Assembly (NCBI GenBank): GCA_031422195.1
Contig: JANOPZ010000095.1
Location: 1 to 55,515 of the forward strand
Reading direction: 5' to 3'
DNA: 55,515 nt
DNA from: JALOTE01 sp031422195
GTDB taxonomy: Bacteria; Pseudomonadota; Alphaproteobacteria; Rhizobiales; Rhizobiaceae
Below the pieces are notes generated by a model. That model had not been told where the DNA came from. It was given only the letters and a program-made list of their open reading frames with translations, and searched no databases. This document shows positions 1-8,236 of this stretch, one piece after another. Numbering within the stretch: the first letter of the stretch is position 1; each line of letters begins with the position of its first letter. The translations under genes were made by a program, and so were the position numbers.

Positions 1-712
1 GGTCATAGCTCCAAGGTGCAGTTTCAGTTTCAAGGTAGGTGGATTGAGCCAGTTCCATCTGAATGGCATGCCAATTTTGATCGGGGCGACCGTAATGGCG
101 CGTTGTCCAGCCCCCTTTGAAGCGGCCATTAAGAATGGAGCTATAGCCTTCTGCTGTCCTGCAAATGGCTGATACTTCTGCTTCAACATCCGTTGCGCAA
201 GTCCGGCCGTTATCGGTACCAATATTAAAATCCGGCAAAACACCTTCAAACAAAAACGGGATGCGTGATCGGATCGAATGGCAATCATAGACAATGGCAA
301 TGCCGTGCAAAGCATGAACGCGCTTTATTTCAGCTTCAAGCGCGGCATGATACGGCGCGTGAAATGCAACCCGCCGCGCTTCAATCTCTTGGTCCGATGG
401 CGGGCTCTGCCAAATGTTTCTGCCGTCAAAATCGGTGAACGGCACAAGGCCGGTGGTGTTTTGGCCAGGATAAAGCGACTTGCCAGATGGGTCACGGTTG
501 GCATCGATGACATAACGGTGGAATGTTGCGCGGACGCTGGTAACGCCCGGCAAAATGCCATCATAGAGTTTATCAATATGCCAATCGGTGTCGGTCAATT
601 CCTGGCCCCGACGGTTCAGGGCTGCAAAAATATGCTCCGGGATGAAAGTGCCTGTATGCGGCAGACCGAGGATGATCGGGCTATTACCGCACATGATCTC
701 AACAGGGTTCAT
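1..712 (-). CDS. hutG: N-formylglutamate deformylase HutG (3' end outside window)
   Basis: Reading leftward from the ATG at 712, the frame stays open to the window edge and gives at least 237 residues beginning MNPVEIMCGNSPIILGLPHT. The GLPHTG start, the DTDWHIDKLYDG stretch and the ATFHRYVIDANRDPSG block are typical of the N-formylglutamate amidohydrolase family. The enzyme hydrolyses N-formyl-L-glutamate to glutamate and formate, the last step of the five-step histidine pathway. The start codon overlaps the hutH stop in an ATGA, which indicates translational coupling. The presence of hutF in the same cluster fits this role. The C-terminus is missing because the window ends; nothing suggests it is truncated in the genome. 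hutU is not in the window and may lie further left. Confidence 0.93.
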   Translation of the reverse strand, partial: MNPVEIMCGNSPIILGLPHTGTFIPEHIFAALNRRGQELTDTDWHIDKLYDGILPGVTSVRATFHRYVIDANRDPSGKSLYPGQNTTGLVPFTDFDGRNIWQSPPSDQEIEARRVAFHAPYHAALEAEIKRVHALHGIAIVYDCHSIRSRIPFLFEGVLPDFNIGTDNGRTCATDVEAEVSAICRTAEGYSSILNGRFKGGWTTRHYGRPDQNWHAIQMELAQSTYLETETAPWSYD

Positions 713-2241
713 AATTGCGGCATGGCCACATTGGCAGCTTCGGCGATTGCGCCGCTCGCAGCAAGATTTGCTGCAAATTCGAGGTCGGGGGCTAAATAAC
801 GGTCCTCGCCCAAAGTTGCCACATCTTTGCGGAGGCACAGGATCACGTTGGCAAGGGGTGCGCTGGTTTTAAGTGGGGCACGAAATTCAATGCCTTGCGC
901 CCCGCACATCAATTCAACGCCCAAAATGCAGTTCAAATTTTCAACCATCGGTCCAAGACGGCGCGCACCATGAGCGGCCATTGAAACATGGTCTTCTTGG
1001 TTGGCGCTGGTGGGGGTTGAATCGGTGACGCAGGGGTTGGCAAGATGTTTGTTTTCGCTCATCAAGGCCGCGGTTGTGACCTCTGCGATCATAAAGCCGG
1101 AGTTGAGGCCGGGGTTTGGCGTTAAAAAAGGCGGCAGGTTAAAGCTTAAAACCGGGTCAACAATCAAGGCGATACGGCGCTGCGCTATTGCCCCGATTTC
1201 AGCAATCGCCAGTGCAATCATGTCGGCGGCAAAGCCCACAGGCTCAGCATGAAAGTTACCACCGGACACAATCATATCGGCATCAACCAACACCAGCGGA
1301 TTGTCGGTTGCGGCATTGGCTTCAATTTCTAACGTGCGCGCCGCCATGCGCAGAACATCCATGGCCGCACCTGTCACCTGCGGTTGGCAGCGGATACAAT
1401 AGGGGTCTTGAACACGGGCATCACCAACCAAATGGCTGTCGCGGATCTCTGAGCCAGCCAGCAAATCGCGCATTGTGGCAGCAGCTGCAATTTGTCCGGC
1501 ATGGCCGCGTAACGCATGAATCTCCGGTTGCAGAGGTGCGGTTGAGCCCATAATGGCGTCGGTGGTCAACGCCGATGTAATCAGTGCCGTTTGCGCCGCC
1601 CGCCAAGCGCCAAACAGGCCGGCAAGCCCAAAGGCGGTTGAAAACTGCGTGCCGTTAATCAGCGCCAAGCCTTCTTTTGCGCCAAGCTCAATGGGCGTTA
1701 GACCGGCCTTCGATAAGGCTTGGCCCCCTTGCAAAATCACGCCACCGAATTCAGCCTCACCATGGCCCATCATCACCGCTGCCATATGCGCAAGCGGCGC
1801 CAAATCCCCAGAGGCGCCAACCGAACCTTGCGCCGGAATGACAGGTGTTACGCCTTTGGCGAGCATACCTTCGATCAGATCGATAAGCACCAGCCGCACA
1901 CCAGACGCGCCGCGCCCGAGGCTCAATAGTTTTAGTGCCATCATGAGCCGTGTATGGCGGCGCGAAATTGCAAGACCAACACCGCAGCAATGCGACAAGA
2001 TCAAATTGCGCTGCAAAGTGGCCGTATCTTTGACATCTATTTTGACGCTGGCCAGTTTACCAAAACCAGTATTGACACCGTAGACCGCGACGTTGCCAGC
2101 AGCTGCTGCCGCAATTTTAGACTGTGCCAATTCCATCTGCGGGCGGCAAGAAGCGTGCAATCCAATAGCGGTTTCATTCCAATAAATATCAGCCAAATCG
2201 GCCAAAGTTACTGTACCGGGCATGAGTGTTTGGGTTCTCAT
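709..2241 (-). CDS. hutH: Histidine ammonia-lyase HutH
   Basis: A 510-residue protein of normal family length. It converts L-histidine to urocanate and ammonia in the cytoplasm, the first step of histidine breakdown. The Ala-Ser-Gly triad that cyclises into the MIO electrophile is seen in GSVGASGDLAPL (A143-S144-G145), and the YGVNTGFG motif with the conserved tyrosine is at about 54. The start ATG lies one base after the hutI stop and has a GGAG ribosome site about 7 bases upstream. Its stop overlaps the hutG start (ATGA). This places hutI-hutH-hutG in one leftward operon, probably controlled by the operator at 3490-3505. Confidence 0.97.
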   Translation of the reverse strand: MRTQTLMPGTVTLADLADIYWNETAIGLHASCRPQMELAQSKIAAAAAGNVAVYGVNTGFGKLASVKIDVKDTATLQRNLILSHCCGVGLAISRRHTRLMMALKLLSLGRGASGVRLVLIDLIEGMLAKGVTPVIPAQGSVGASGDLAPLAHMAAVMMGHGEAEFGGVILQGGQALSKAGLTPIELGAKEGLALINGTQFSTAFGLAGLFGAWRAAQTALITSALTTDAIMGSTAPLQPEIHALRGHAGQIAAAATMRDLLAGSEIRDSHLVGDARVQDPYCIRCQPQVTGAAMDVLRMAARTLEIEANAATDNPLVLVDADMIVSGGNFHAEPVGFAADMIALAIAEIGAIAQRRIALIVDPVLSFNLPPFLTPNPGLNSGFMIAEVTTAALMSENKHLANPCVTDSTPTSANQEDHVSMAAHGARRLGPMVENLNCILGVELMCGAQGIEFRAPLKTSAPLANVILCLRKDVATLGEDRYLAPDLEFAANLAASGAIAEAANVAMPQL

Positions 2242-2242
2242 T

Positions 2243-3436
2243 TCAAACTCCGGTTAAACGCAAAAGCAGCGGGTTTGCGCCAATCCGGTAGCTGAGTTCC
2301 GCTGGGTGTGCGGCATTCCAAATGGCCAGGTCTGCGCGCTTGCCAGCCTCAATCACACCGCGATCCTTAAAGCCCAGAGCCGTTGCAGCATGGCTTGTTG
2401 CGCCCGCTAATGCTTCTTCAGGCGTTAGTCTGAACAAAGTGCAGGCCATGTTCATGGCCAGCAGAAGCGACGTCATCGGCGACGAACCCGGATTGCAATC
2501 CGTGGCCACAGCCATTGGCACGCCTGCTTTGCGCAGGGCAGCAACGGGCGGCATTTGTGTTTCACGTAAAGTATAAAACGCACCGGGCAAGATTACAGCA
2601 ACGGTGCCTGCCGCTTTCATGGCGGCAACACCGTTATCATCCAAATATTCAAGATGATCAGCTGATAGCGCCTGATATTTGGAAGCAAGCGCCGCCCCGC
2701 CCAAGTTAGAGAGCTGCTCAGCATGGAGTTTAACCGGCAACCCCAAGGATTTGGCTTTGACAAACAAGCGCTCAATTTGGGCCGGCGAAAACGCAATGCC
2801 CTCACAAAAACCATCAACGGCATCGACAAACCGTGCTGCGAACGCGGCCTCCAAAGCCGAAAAGCAAATCTCATCAAGATAAGCGTCCGAACGGCCTTTA
2901 TAGTCAGACGGTATGGCGTGCGCGCCAAGGAAACTTGTGACAACGCTGATTGGCCTGATGCGCCCGATGACCCGCGCAACACGCAGCATTTTAAGTTCGG
3001 TTTCAATATCAAGGCCGTATCCGGATTTGATCTCCAGCGTGGTCACGCCCTCGGCAATCATGGCGTCAACGCGGATCAGCGATTCTGCTAAAAGTGGCGC
3101 GTCTTTTATGCGGCGTGTTGCAGTCACCGTGGAAGCAATGCCGCCGCCTGCTTGAGCCACATCTTCATAGCTTGCACCATTCAAACGCATTTCAAATTCG
3201 GTGGCGCGTTCGCCGCCGAAGACCACATGGGTGTGGCAATCAATCAGGCCGGGCGTGGCCAGCCTTCCGCCGAAATTCGTGCGCAATAATTGAGAAAATT
3301 GGTGTGGTATTTCAGCCTGTGGGCCAACCCAAGCAATCAAACCGTTCTGAACCGCGATGGCAGCGTTTTCTATTATGCAATAGTGCCCGCCAACCATGGT
3401 TGCCACGCGCAAATGGGTGAGAAGTTGATCTGGCAA
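2243..3436 (-). CDS. hutI: Imidazolonepropionase HutI
   Basis: Metal-dependent amidohydrolase that opens 4-imidazolone-5-propionate to N-formimidoyl-L-glutamate. The metal-binding motif GLIDCHTHVVFGGERATEF and downstream blocks such as VKLHAEQLSN, LSADHLEYLD and ATDCNPGSSP are family hallmarks. An ATG at 3520 would add 28 residues with no family likeness and would put the 16-base palindrome at 3490-3505 inside the gene. I prefer the TTG at 3436, giving 397 residues starting (M)PDQLLTHLRVATM. It has a GGGCGGA stretch about 6 bases upstream and matches the usual length of about 405. The start choice is an inference; the identity is secure. First gene of the leftward hut operon. Confidence 0.92.
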   Translation of the reverse strand: MPDQLLTHLRVATMVGGHYCIIENAAIAVQNGLIAWVGPQAEIPHQFSQLLRTNFGGRLATPGLIDCHTHVVFGGERATEFEMRLNGASYEDVAQAGGGIASTVTATRRIKDAPLLAESLIRVDAMIAEGVTTLEIKSGYGLDIETELKMLRVARVIGRIRPISVVTSFLGAHAIPSDYKGRSDAYLDEICFSALEAAFAARFVDAVDGFCEGIAFSPAQIERLFVKAKSLGLPVKLHAEQLSNLGGAALASKYQALSADHLEYLDDNGVAAMKAAGTVAVILPGAFYTLRETQMPPVAALRKAGVPMAVATDCNPGSSPMTSLLLAMNMACTLFRLTPEEALAGATSHAATALGFKDRGVIEAGKRADLAIWNAAHPAELSYRIGANPLLLRLTGV

Positions 3437-3489
3437 AATGATCCGCCCGCAGTTTTGAAATTTCTCTTGCAGGCTATCAAAAATTGCTA

Positions 3490-3505
3490 TTATGTCTAGA
3501 CATAA
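3490..3505. promoter_or_regulatory. Probable HutC operator between hutI and hutF
   Basis: TTATGTCTAGACATAA is a perfect 16-base palindrome in the space between the divergent hutI and hutF genes, 24 bases before the hutF ATG and 53 bases before the proposed hutI TTG. GntR/HutC-family repressors bind palindromes with GT...AC half-sites, and a hutC gene is in the same cluster. A related imperfect palindrome sits between hutD and hutC. The palindrome is seen; the binding protein is inferred. Confidence 0.7.
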
Positions 3506-3529
3506 AATGACCCGAGGCAAGTCATCACA

Positions 3530-4888
3530 ATGATCTTTGCAAAACAGGCTTTGCTGCCGTCTGGCTGGGTCAAAAATGTCCGTATTGAAATTCAGCAGGG
3601 CTTGATTTCAGCCATAAGTTCAAACTCAAGCAGCGCGGCAAACGATACGATCGTTGATACGTTGCTGCCCGCCTTAGCCAATGTGCACAGCCATTCGTTC
3701 CAGCGCTTTATGGCCGGCATGACCGAAGCGCGCTCGGCCGGTAAAGATAATTTCTGGTCGTGGCGGGATTTAATGTACCGCTTTGCCGCGCGCCTGACAC
3801 CGGACCATATCGAAGCTGTTGCCGCACAAGTGTTTATGGAAATGCAGGAAGCCGGTTATGCTTCTGTTGGCGAGTTTCATTATGTGCATCACCAGCAAGG
3901 TGGCTTGCCCTATGATAATAGTGCTGAACTCTCGCACCGCATTTTCGCGGCAGCAAAAGACACTGGAATTGGCCTGACGCATTTGCCGGTGCTTTATACT
4001 TATGGCGGCGCTGGCTGCGTGCAACTGACAAACGGCCAATTGCGCTTTGGCAATTCAGTTGATCAATTTCTCAAGCTATCAGAAGCTGCAAAGCATCAGT
4101 TCAAACAACTTCCAACAGATTGCCGGATGGGTGTTGCACCGCATTCGTTGCGGGCAACCTCACCTGATGATTTGAAAGCTGTGCTGACAGCTTGCAACGC
4201 CGGCCCAGTTCACATCCATATTGCTGAGCAAACCAAAGAAGTCGAAGATGTAAAGGCTTGGCTGGGTGCAACACCTGTTAATTGGCTGCTGGACGCTGTA
4301 ACTGTGGATGCGCGTTGGTGCCTCATTCATGCCACCCATATGACTGCAAACGAAACGATTCAAATGGCGCAATCCGGCGCGGTCGCCGGCCTATGCCCGA
4401 TTACTGAAGCCAATCTTGGCGACGGCATTTTTAAGGGTTCTGAGTATCTTCAGGCAGGCGGCCAATTTGGCATCGGGTCCGATTCAAATGTACAAATTTC
4501 TCTTGGCGGCGAGTTGCGTCTGCTTGAATATGCCCAGCGCCTGCTGACACGCGCGCGCAATGTGATGGTTGTCCATGAAGGTTCTGTCGGGCACGCTCTT
4601 TACGCCAATGCGGCCACCGGTGGGGCGCAAGCGCTTGGCCGCAATGCGGGCACCATTGAAATTGGCAAATTGGCTGATCTGACTGCAATTGACAGCACCA
4701 CGCCTCAACTCTGCGCGCTTGGCCAAGAGCAGTTGCTCGACGGACTGGTGTTTGCCGCTAAAGATGATGTTGTGACGGATCTCTGGTCAGCTGGAAGACA
4801 CGTTGTAAAAACGGGCAGACACATCAACCGTGATATGATTATCTCCAATTATAAAAAAGCTGTCGTATCACTGTTGGCGGTAGTCTAG
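3530..4888 (+). CDS. hutF: Formimidoylglutamate deiminase HutF
   Basis: A 452-residue amidohydrolase that converts N-formimidoyl-L-glutamate to N-formyl-L-glutamate and ammonia. The metal-binding pair is in ANVHSHSFQRFMAG (H53, H55), with further ligand-type blocks HIHIAEQTKE, LIHATHMT and GIGSDSNVQ. Length and motifs match HutF rather than guanine deaminase or a generic TRZ/ATZ hydrolase. Together with hutG it defines the two-step route, not the direct HutG formimidoylglutamase route. It is divergent from hutI across a palindromic operator. It converges with hutD so tightly that both stop codons fall within one CTAG (4885-4888). Confidence 0.95.
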   Translation: MIFAKQALLPSGWVKNVRIEIQQGLISAISSNSSSAANDTIVDTLLPALANVHSHSFQRFMAGMTEARSAGKDNFWSWRDLMYRFAARLTPDHIEAVAAQVFMEMQEAGYASVGEFHYVHHQQGGLPYDNSAELSHRIFAAAKDTGIGLTHLPVLYTYGGAGCVQLTNGQLRFGNSVDQFLKLSEAAKHQFKQLPTDCRMGVAPHSLRATSPDDLKAVLTACNAGPVHIHIAEQTKEVEDVKAWLGATPVNWLLDAVTVDARWCLIHATHMTANETIQMAQSGAVAGLCPITEANLGDGIFKGSEYLQAGGQFGIGSDSNVQISLGGELRLLEYAQRLLTRARNVMVVHEGSVGHALYANAATGGAQALGRNAGTIEIGKLADLTAIDSTTPQLCALGQEQLLDGLVFAAKDDVVTDLWSAGRHVVKTGRHINRDMIISNYKKAVVSLLAVV

Positions 4889-5442
4889 CTGCGCAAGTCA
4901 AGTTTAACCACCAGCGCGGATGCATCACCAGATAAAGCCAAGTCCAACGAGCCTTGATCGCTCAAGACCGTATCGCCAAACTGCAACTCAAATTCATTAT
5001 TATTTATGCAGGCCGTGCCTTTGAGGCCGATGATTGCGATCGTTTGACCGGCCTTAATGCGCATTGATTTGGTGACCAAAGTTACGGTGGCATGGCAAAG
5101 CTTGGCGTCGAATATAACGTTTAAGTCGCGGATTTTTCCATTGATCAGCTTTGAATTGATAGCCTCGCCGCCTTCAAACTCAACAGGGATGCCATAAAGT
5201 GCATCGATCATGATACCTGCAGTTTTATCCGAGCTGATCAGACTGATGCCGGTCCCTTCAATCACGGTTAGAATACGGGTTAAACCTGAAAATGTGGAAA
5301 ACGGCCCTTCGCTTTCAACATCGGCTATACTCAGCCGCCAGATTATTTTATCTCCGGCGCGTAAAGCGACAATTTCCCGCGTGACACCGCCGCCGTTTTT
5401 CCACGGCATGGTTGTCAGTTCAGCAAACCGGATAATACGCAA
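4885..5442 (-). CDS. hutD: HutD family protein
   Basis: A 185-residue cupin-like protein of the HutD family, recognised by its start MRIIRFAELTTMPWKNGGGV and by TREIVALR. HutD occurs in histidine-use clusters. Work in Pseudomonas suggests it limits hut expression, perhaps by sensing urocanate, but its biochemistry is not settled. The start codon is TTG at 5442; no ATG in a better position is visible. The gene lies between hutF (convergent, sharing the CTAG stop) and hutC (divergent, with a palindrome between), so it may be repressed by HutC. Confidence 0.88.
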   Translation of the reverse strand: MRIIRFAELTTMPWKNGGGVTREIVALRAGDKIIWRLSIADVESEGPFSTFSGLTRILTVIEGTGISLISSDKTAGIMIDALYGIPVEFEGGEAINSKLINGKIRDLNVIFDAKLCHATVTLVTKSMRIKAGQTIAIIGLKGTACINNNEFELQFGDTVLSDQGSLDLALSGDASALVVKLDLRS

Positions 5443-5482
5443 AATGCAGCAGCCTTGAAGTTTCGGGTTGATGGGTTAAACC

Positions 5483-5504
5483 TTATTATGTGCAGTCATA
5501 ATAA
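5483..5504. promoter_or_regulatory. Probable second HutC operator, between hutD and hutC
   Basis: The arms TTATTATG (5483-5490) and CATAATAA (5497-5504) are exact inverted repeats of 8 bases around six unpaired bases, TGCAGT. Aligned with the palindrome at 3490-3505, both sites share TATTATGT, then an AG at the same place, then CATAA. The site lies 14 bases before the hutC GTG and 40 bases before the hutD TTG. This fits autorepression of hutC together with control of hutD. Confidence 0.6.
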
Positions 5505-5518
5505 AGCAAAGCTTATCC

Positions 5519-6214
5519 GTGCCCGACATCATAGGCTACCGCCAGATCAAAGCAGAGGTTTTCAGCCGCATCCGCGCAGGCCACTATGGCCCCGGTGATT
5601 TGCTGCCCGGTGAAGTTGAATTGGCCGCTGAATTTGGCTGCGCGCGCGCCACCGTCAACCGCGCTATGCAAGAGCTTTCTGATGATGGCATTATAGACCG
5701 GCGGCGCAAGGGCGGCAGCCGTGTCAAGCTTTCACCACTCAGGCAAGTCACGTTTGAAATCCCGATCATTCGCACCGACATTGAAAATAGAAACGCCACT
5801 TACAGCTATCAATTGAATTCAAGCGCTGTTGGAACGGCACCCTTATGGTTGGCGGCTAAATGGCAAATACTGCCACAAAATCGCATCAGGCATGTGCAAT
5901 GCCTGCATTTTGCCGATAGGCAGCCGTTTCAATTTGAAGACCGCTGGATCAATTTGGCGACCGTGCCGCAAGCGGCGGAGGCTGATTTTACAACGACCGG
6001 TCCGAATGAATGGCTGGTTGCAAAGGTACCTTACACCAATGCTGAAATTACGTTTTCAGCCCGTGCCGCCAATGCAGCGACCTCGGTACTTTTAGCCACG
6101 AAACCCCAACAACCCCTTTTTTGTGTGGAGCGGACAACGTGGTTGGCAGAGGCACCGGTGACATTTGTCCGGCTGTTTTTTACCCCCGGATATGAGATGA
6201 TCGCCCGCTATTGA
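5519..6214 (+). CDS. hutC: Histidine utilization repressor HutC (GntR family)
   Basis: A 231-residue GntR-type regulator with a GTG start. The N-terminal winged helix (about residues 5-65) contains GPGDLLPGEVELAAEFG, ARATVNRAMQELSDDG and RRRKGGSRV, as in HutC. The rest is a UTRA ligand domain with ERTTWL near the C-terminus. HutC represses hut genes and is released by urocanate. Its place at the end of the hut cluster and the palindromes at 3490-3505 and 5483-5504 support this role. It ends four bases from the convergent aldo/keto reductase gene. Confidence 0.93.
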   Translation: MPDIIGYRQIKAEVFSRIRAGHYGPGDLLPGEVELAAEFGCARATVNRAMQELSDDGIIDRRRKGGSRVKLSPLRQVTFEIPIIRTDIENRNATYSYQLNSSAVGTAPLWLAAKWQILPQNRIRHVQCLHFADRQPFQFEDRWINLATVPQAAEADFTTTGPNEWLVAKVPYTNAEITFSARAANAATSVLLATKPQQPLFCVERTTWLAEAPVTFVRLFFTPGYEMIARY

Positions 6215-6218
6215 CGCG

Positions 6219-7205
6219 TTACCATTTTGCTTGAACATGGGCACGTATAATTTGGTCATATACCGCTTTGACCTTGGCCAAAACGTCAGCCGTCAATGGC
6301 GCTATATTTGATGCGGCCGCGTTGGCTTTAGCTTGCACCACGGTTTTTGCGCCGGGGATAACAACGCTGATTTCTTCATGCATCAAAATCCATTTCAGTG
6401 CAAAAGCCGCCATCGTTTTATCATCGCCAACCAAAGGCCGAATGCGTTCGACCGCTTCAAGGCCAATGTGATAGGGTACGCCTGAGAAGGTTTCGCCCAT
6501 ATCGAAAAATTCACCATTGCGGTTGAAATTGCGATGATCATCTTTGGCAAAAGAGCTTTGCCCATTCATTTTGCCGGTGAGCAACCCCGATGCCAGTGGC
6601 ACGCGGGCAATTACGGCTACATTGGCAGCTTTAGCCGCACTTAGGAATTCGGTTGCAACGCGCTGGCGGAAAATATTGAAGATAATCTGGATTGAAACAA
6701 CGCCGGTATGCTGAATGGCATCCAAAGCCTCAGAAATTTTTTCAACTGAAACGCCATAATTTGTAATTTTGCCTTCGGCCTTCAACGTGTCAAGAATGTC
6801 AAATACCGCCCGCCCTTGCATCAACGCTGATGGCGGGCAGTGGAGTTGCACCAAATCCAAAGTGTCCACTTCCAAATTTTTACGGCTGCGATCGATCCAA
6901 CCGCGCAAATTTGTTTCAGAATAGCCTTCAACCGTTTGGGCCGGTAAACGCCGCCCCGCTTTGGTTGCCACATAGGGCCGCGGGCCTTTGCGCTCTTTCA
7001 AAACGGCTGCAATCAGCCGTTCTGAATGGCCGTCTCCGTAAACATCAGCCGTGTCGATGAAATTTGTGCCCGCATCCAATGCCGCATGGAGCGCTGCCCT
7101 GGATTCGCTATCATCTGTTGCGCCCCAAGTGCCGCCAATAGCCCAAGCGCCAAAACCAATTTCACTGACGCTAACGCCGGTTTTACCAAGAACACGGTGA
7201 TGCAT
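6219..7205 (-). CDS. Aldo/keto reductase
   Basis: A 328-residue NAD(P)H-dependent oxidoreductase of the aldo/keto reductase superfamily, subgroup of YajO/Tas-like general reductases. It starts MHHRVLGKTGVSVSEIG. The catalytic tetrad is visible: Asp and Tyr in FIDTADVYGDGHSE, Lys in YVATKAGRR, His in LVQLHCPP. The ATG at 7205 has AGGAG six bases upstream. A TTG two codons earlier would touch the ribosome site and is rejected. The substrate cannot be told from sequence. It diverges from galU over about 100 bases and converges with hutC; nothing ties it to histidine metabolism. Confidence 0.88.
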   Translation of the reverse strand: MHHRVLGKTGVSVSEIGFGAWAIGGTWGATDDSESRAALHAALDAGTNFIDTADVYGDGHSERLIAAVLKERKGPRPYVATKAGRRLPAQTVEGYSETNLRGWIDRSRKNLEVDTLDLVQLHCPPSALMQGRAVFDILDTLKAEGKITNYGVSVEKISEALDAIQHTGVVSIQIIFNIFRQRVATEFLSAAKAANVAVIARVPLASGLLTGKMNGQSSFAKDDHRNFNRNGEFFDMGETFSGVPYHIGLEAVERIRPLVGDDKTMAAFALKWILMHEEISVVIPGAKTVVQAKANAAASNIAPLTADVLAKVKAVYDQIIRAHVQAKW

Positions 7206-7304
7206 GACCAACTCCTTTTTTTCTATTTTGCTCTACAACGCGGGCATCAACCATGGCAAACAAATGTCCTTGGCAAAGCCAAAAATTTGTGGCGGGATAA
7301 AACC

Positions 7305-8177
7305 ATGAACGCACCTGTTAAAATCGCCGTGTTTCCCGTTGCCGGTCTTGGCACCAGATTTCTGCCCGCCACCAAGGCGGTGCCTAAAGAAATGCTGACC
7401 ATTGTTGACAAGCCGATCATCCAATATGCAGTGGAAGAGGCGAGAGAAGCCGGAATCGAACAATTTGTGTTTGTCACCGGCCGCAATAAGGGCGTGATCG
7501 AAGATCATTTCGACCGCCAATATGAACTTGAATCGACGCTTGAAGGCAAAGGACGTGAAGAGCCTCTGCTCGAATTGCGCAAAGAGTTGCCCAGCGCCGG
7601 GAACATGCTGTTCACGCGGCAACAACAGCCTCTCGGCCTTGGTCATGCCGTTTGGTGCGCGCGCCATGCCGTGGGCAACCGGCCTTTTGCATTGCTTCTG
7701 CCAGATATGATTTTCAAATCCGCGCCGGGCGTTTTGAAGCAAATGATGGATGTCTATAACAAAGCCGGTGGCAATATGCTGGCCGTTGAAGAAGTGCCAA
7801 TGAAGAATATCAGCTCCTATGGTGTGGTGGCGAAGGGCGCAGGAGACGACAACGCCTTTGAAATCACCGCCATGGTTGAAAAGCCAAAACTTGAAGACGC
7901 GCCATCCAATTTAATCATTTCAGGGCGATATATTTTGCAGCCGGAAATTATGGCGCTTTTGGCTGATGGTAAACGCGGATCGGGCGGCGAAATTCAACTG
8001 ACAGACTCTATGCTTGAACTCATGAAAACCCAGCACTTCACGGGCGTGAAATATCAAGGTCACTCCTATGATTGCGGCTCACGCCATGGCTTTGTGACAG
8101 CCAATTTGGCGTTTGCATTGGACCGGCCGGACATGCGCGAACGGTTGATTGCAGAAATTAGAAAATTGGGCATTTAG
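7305..8177 (+). CDS. galU: UTP--glucose-1-phosphate uridylyltransferase GalU
   Basis: A 290-residue cytoplasmic enzyme that makes UDP-glucose from UTP and glucose-1-phosphate. The nucleotide-binding signature FPVAGLGTRFLPATKAVPKE is at the N-terminus, with VDKPIIQYAVEEA and FVFVTGRNKG following. The start chosen is ATG 7305 (MNAPVKIAVF). The reading frame is open further upstream, but that stretch is antisense to the aldo/keto reductase start and unlike the family. UDP-glucose is the direct donor for BcsA, encoded about 27 kb away, as well as for envelope sugars, so this gene supplies the cellulose pathway. Confidence 0.96.
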   Translation: MNAPVKIAVFPVAGLGTRFLPATKAVPKEMLTIVDKPIIQYAVEEAREAGIEQFVFVTGRNKGVIEDHFDRQYELESTLEGKGREEPLLELRKELPSAGNMLFTRQQQPLGLGHAVWCARHAVGNRPFALLLPDMIFKSAPGVLKQMMDVYNKAGGNMLAVEEVPMKNISSYGVVAKGAGDDNAFEITAMVEKPKLEDAPSNLIISGRYILQPEIMALLADGKRGSGGEIQLTDSMLELMKTQHFTGVKYQGHSYDCGSRHGFVTANLAFALDRPDMRERLIAEIRKLGI

Positions 8178-8236
8178 GCCGCCTGTCCCGTTCATGTTTT
8201 GATCGCTTTTACCGGCGAATCGTTTAAGTTCGCGCC

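Noticed and set aside
7026..7304. Upstream extension of galU
   Set aside because: The frame is open, but the stretch is antisense to the aldo/keto reductase and unlike GalU; the ATG at 7305 fits the family start.
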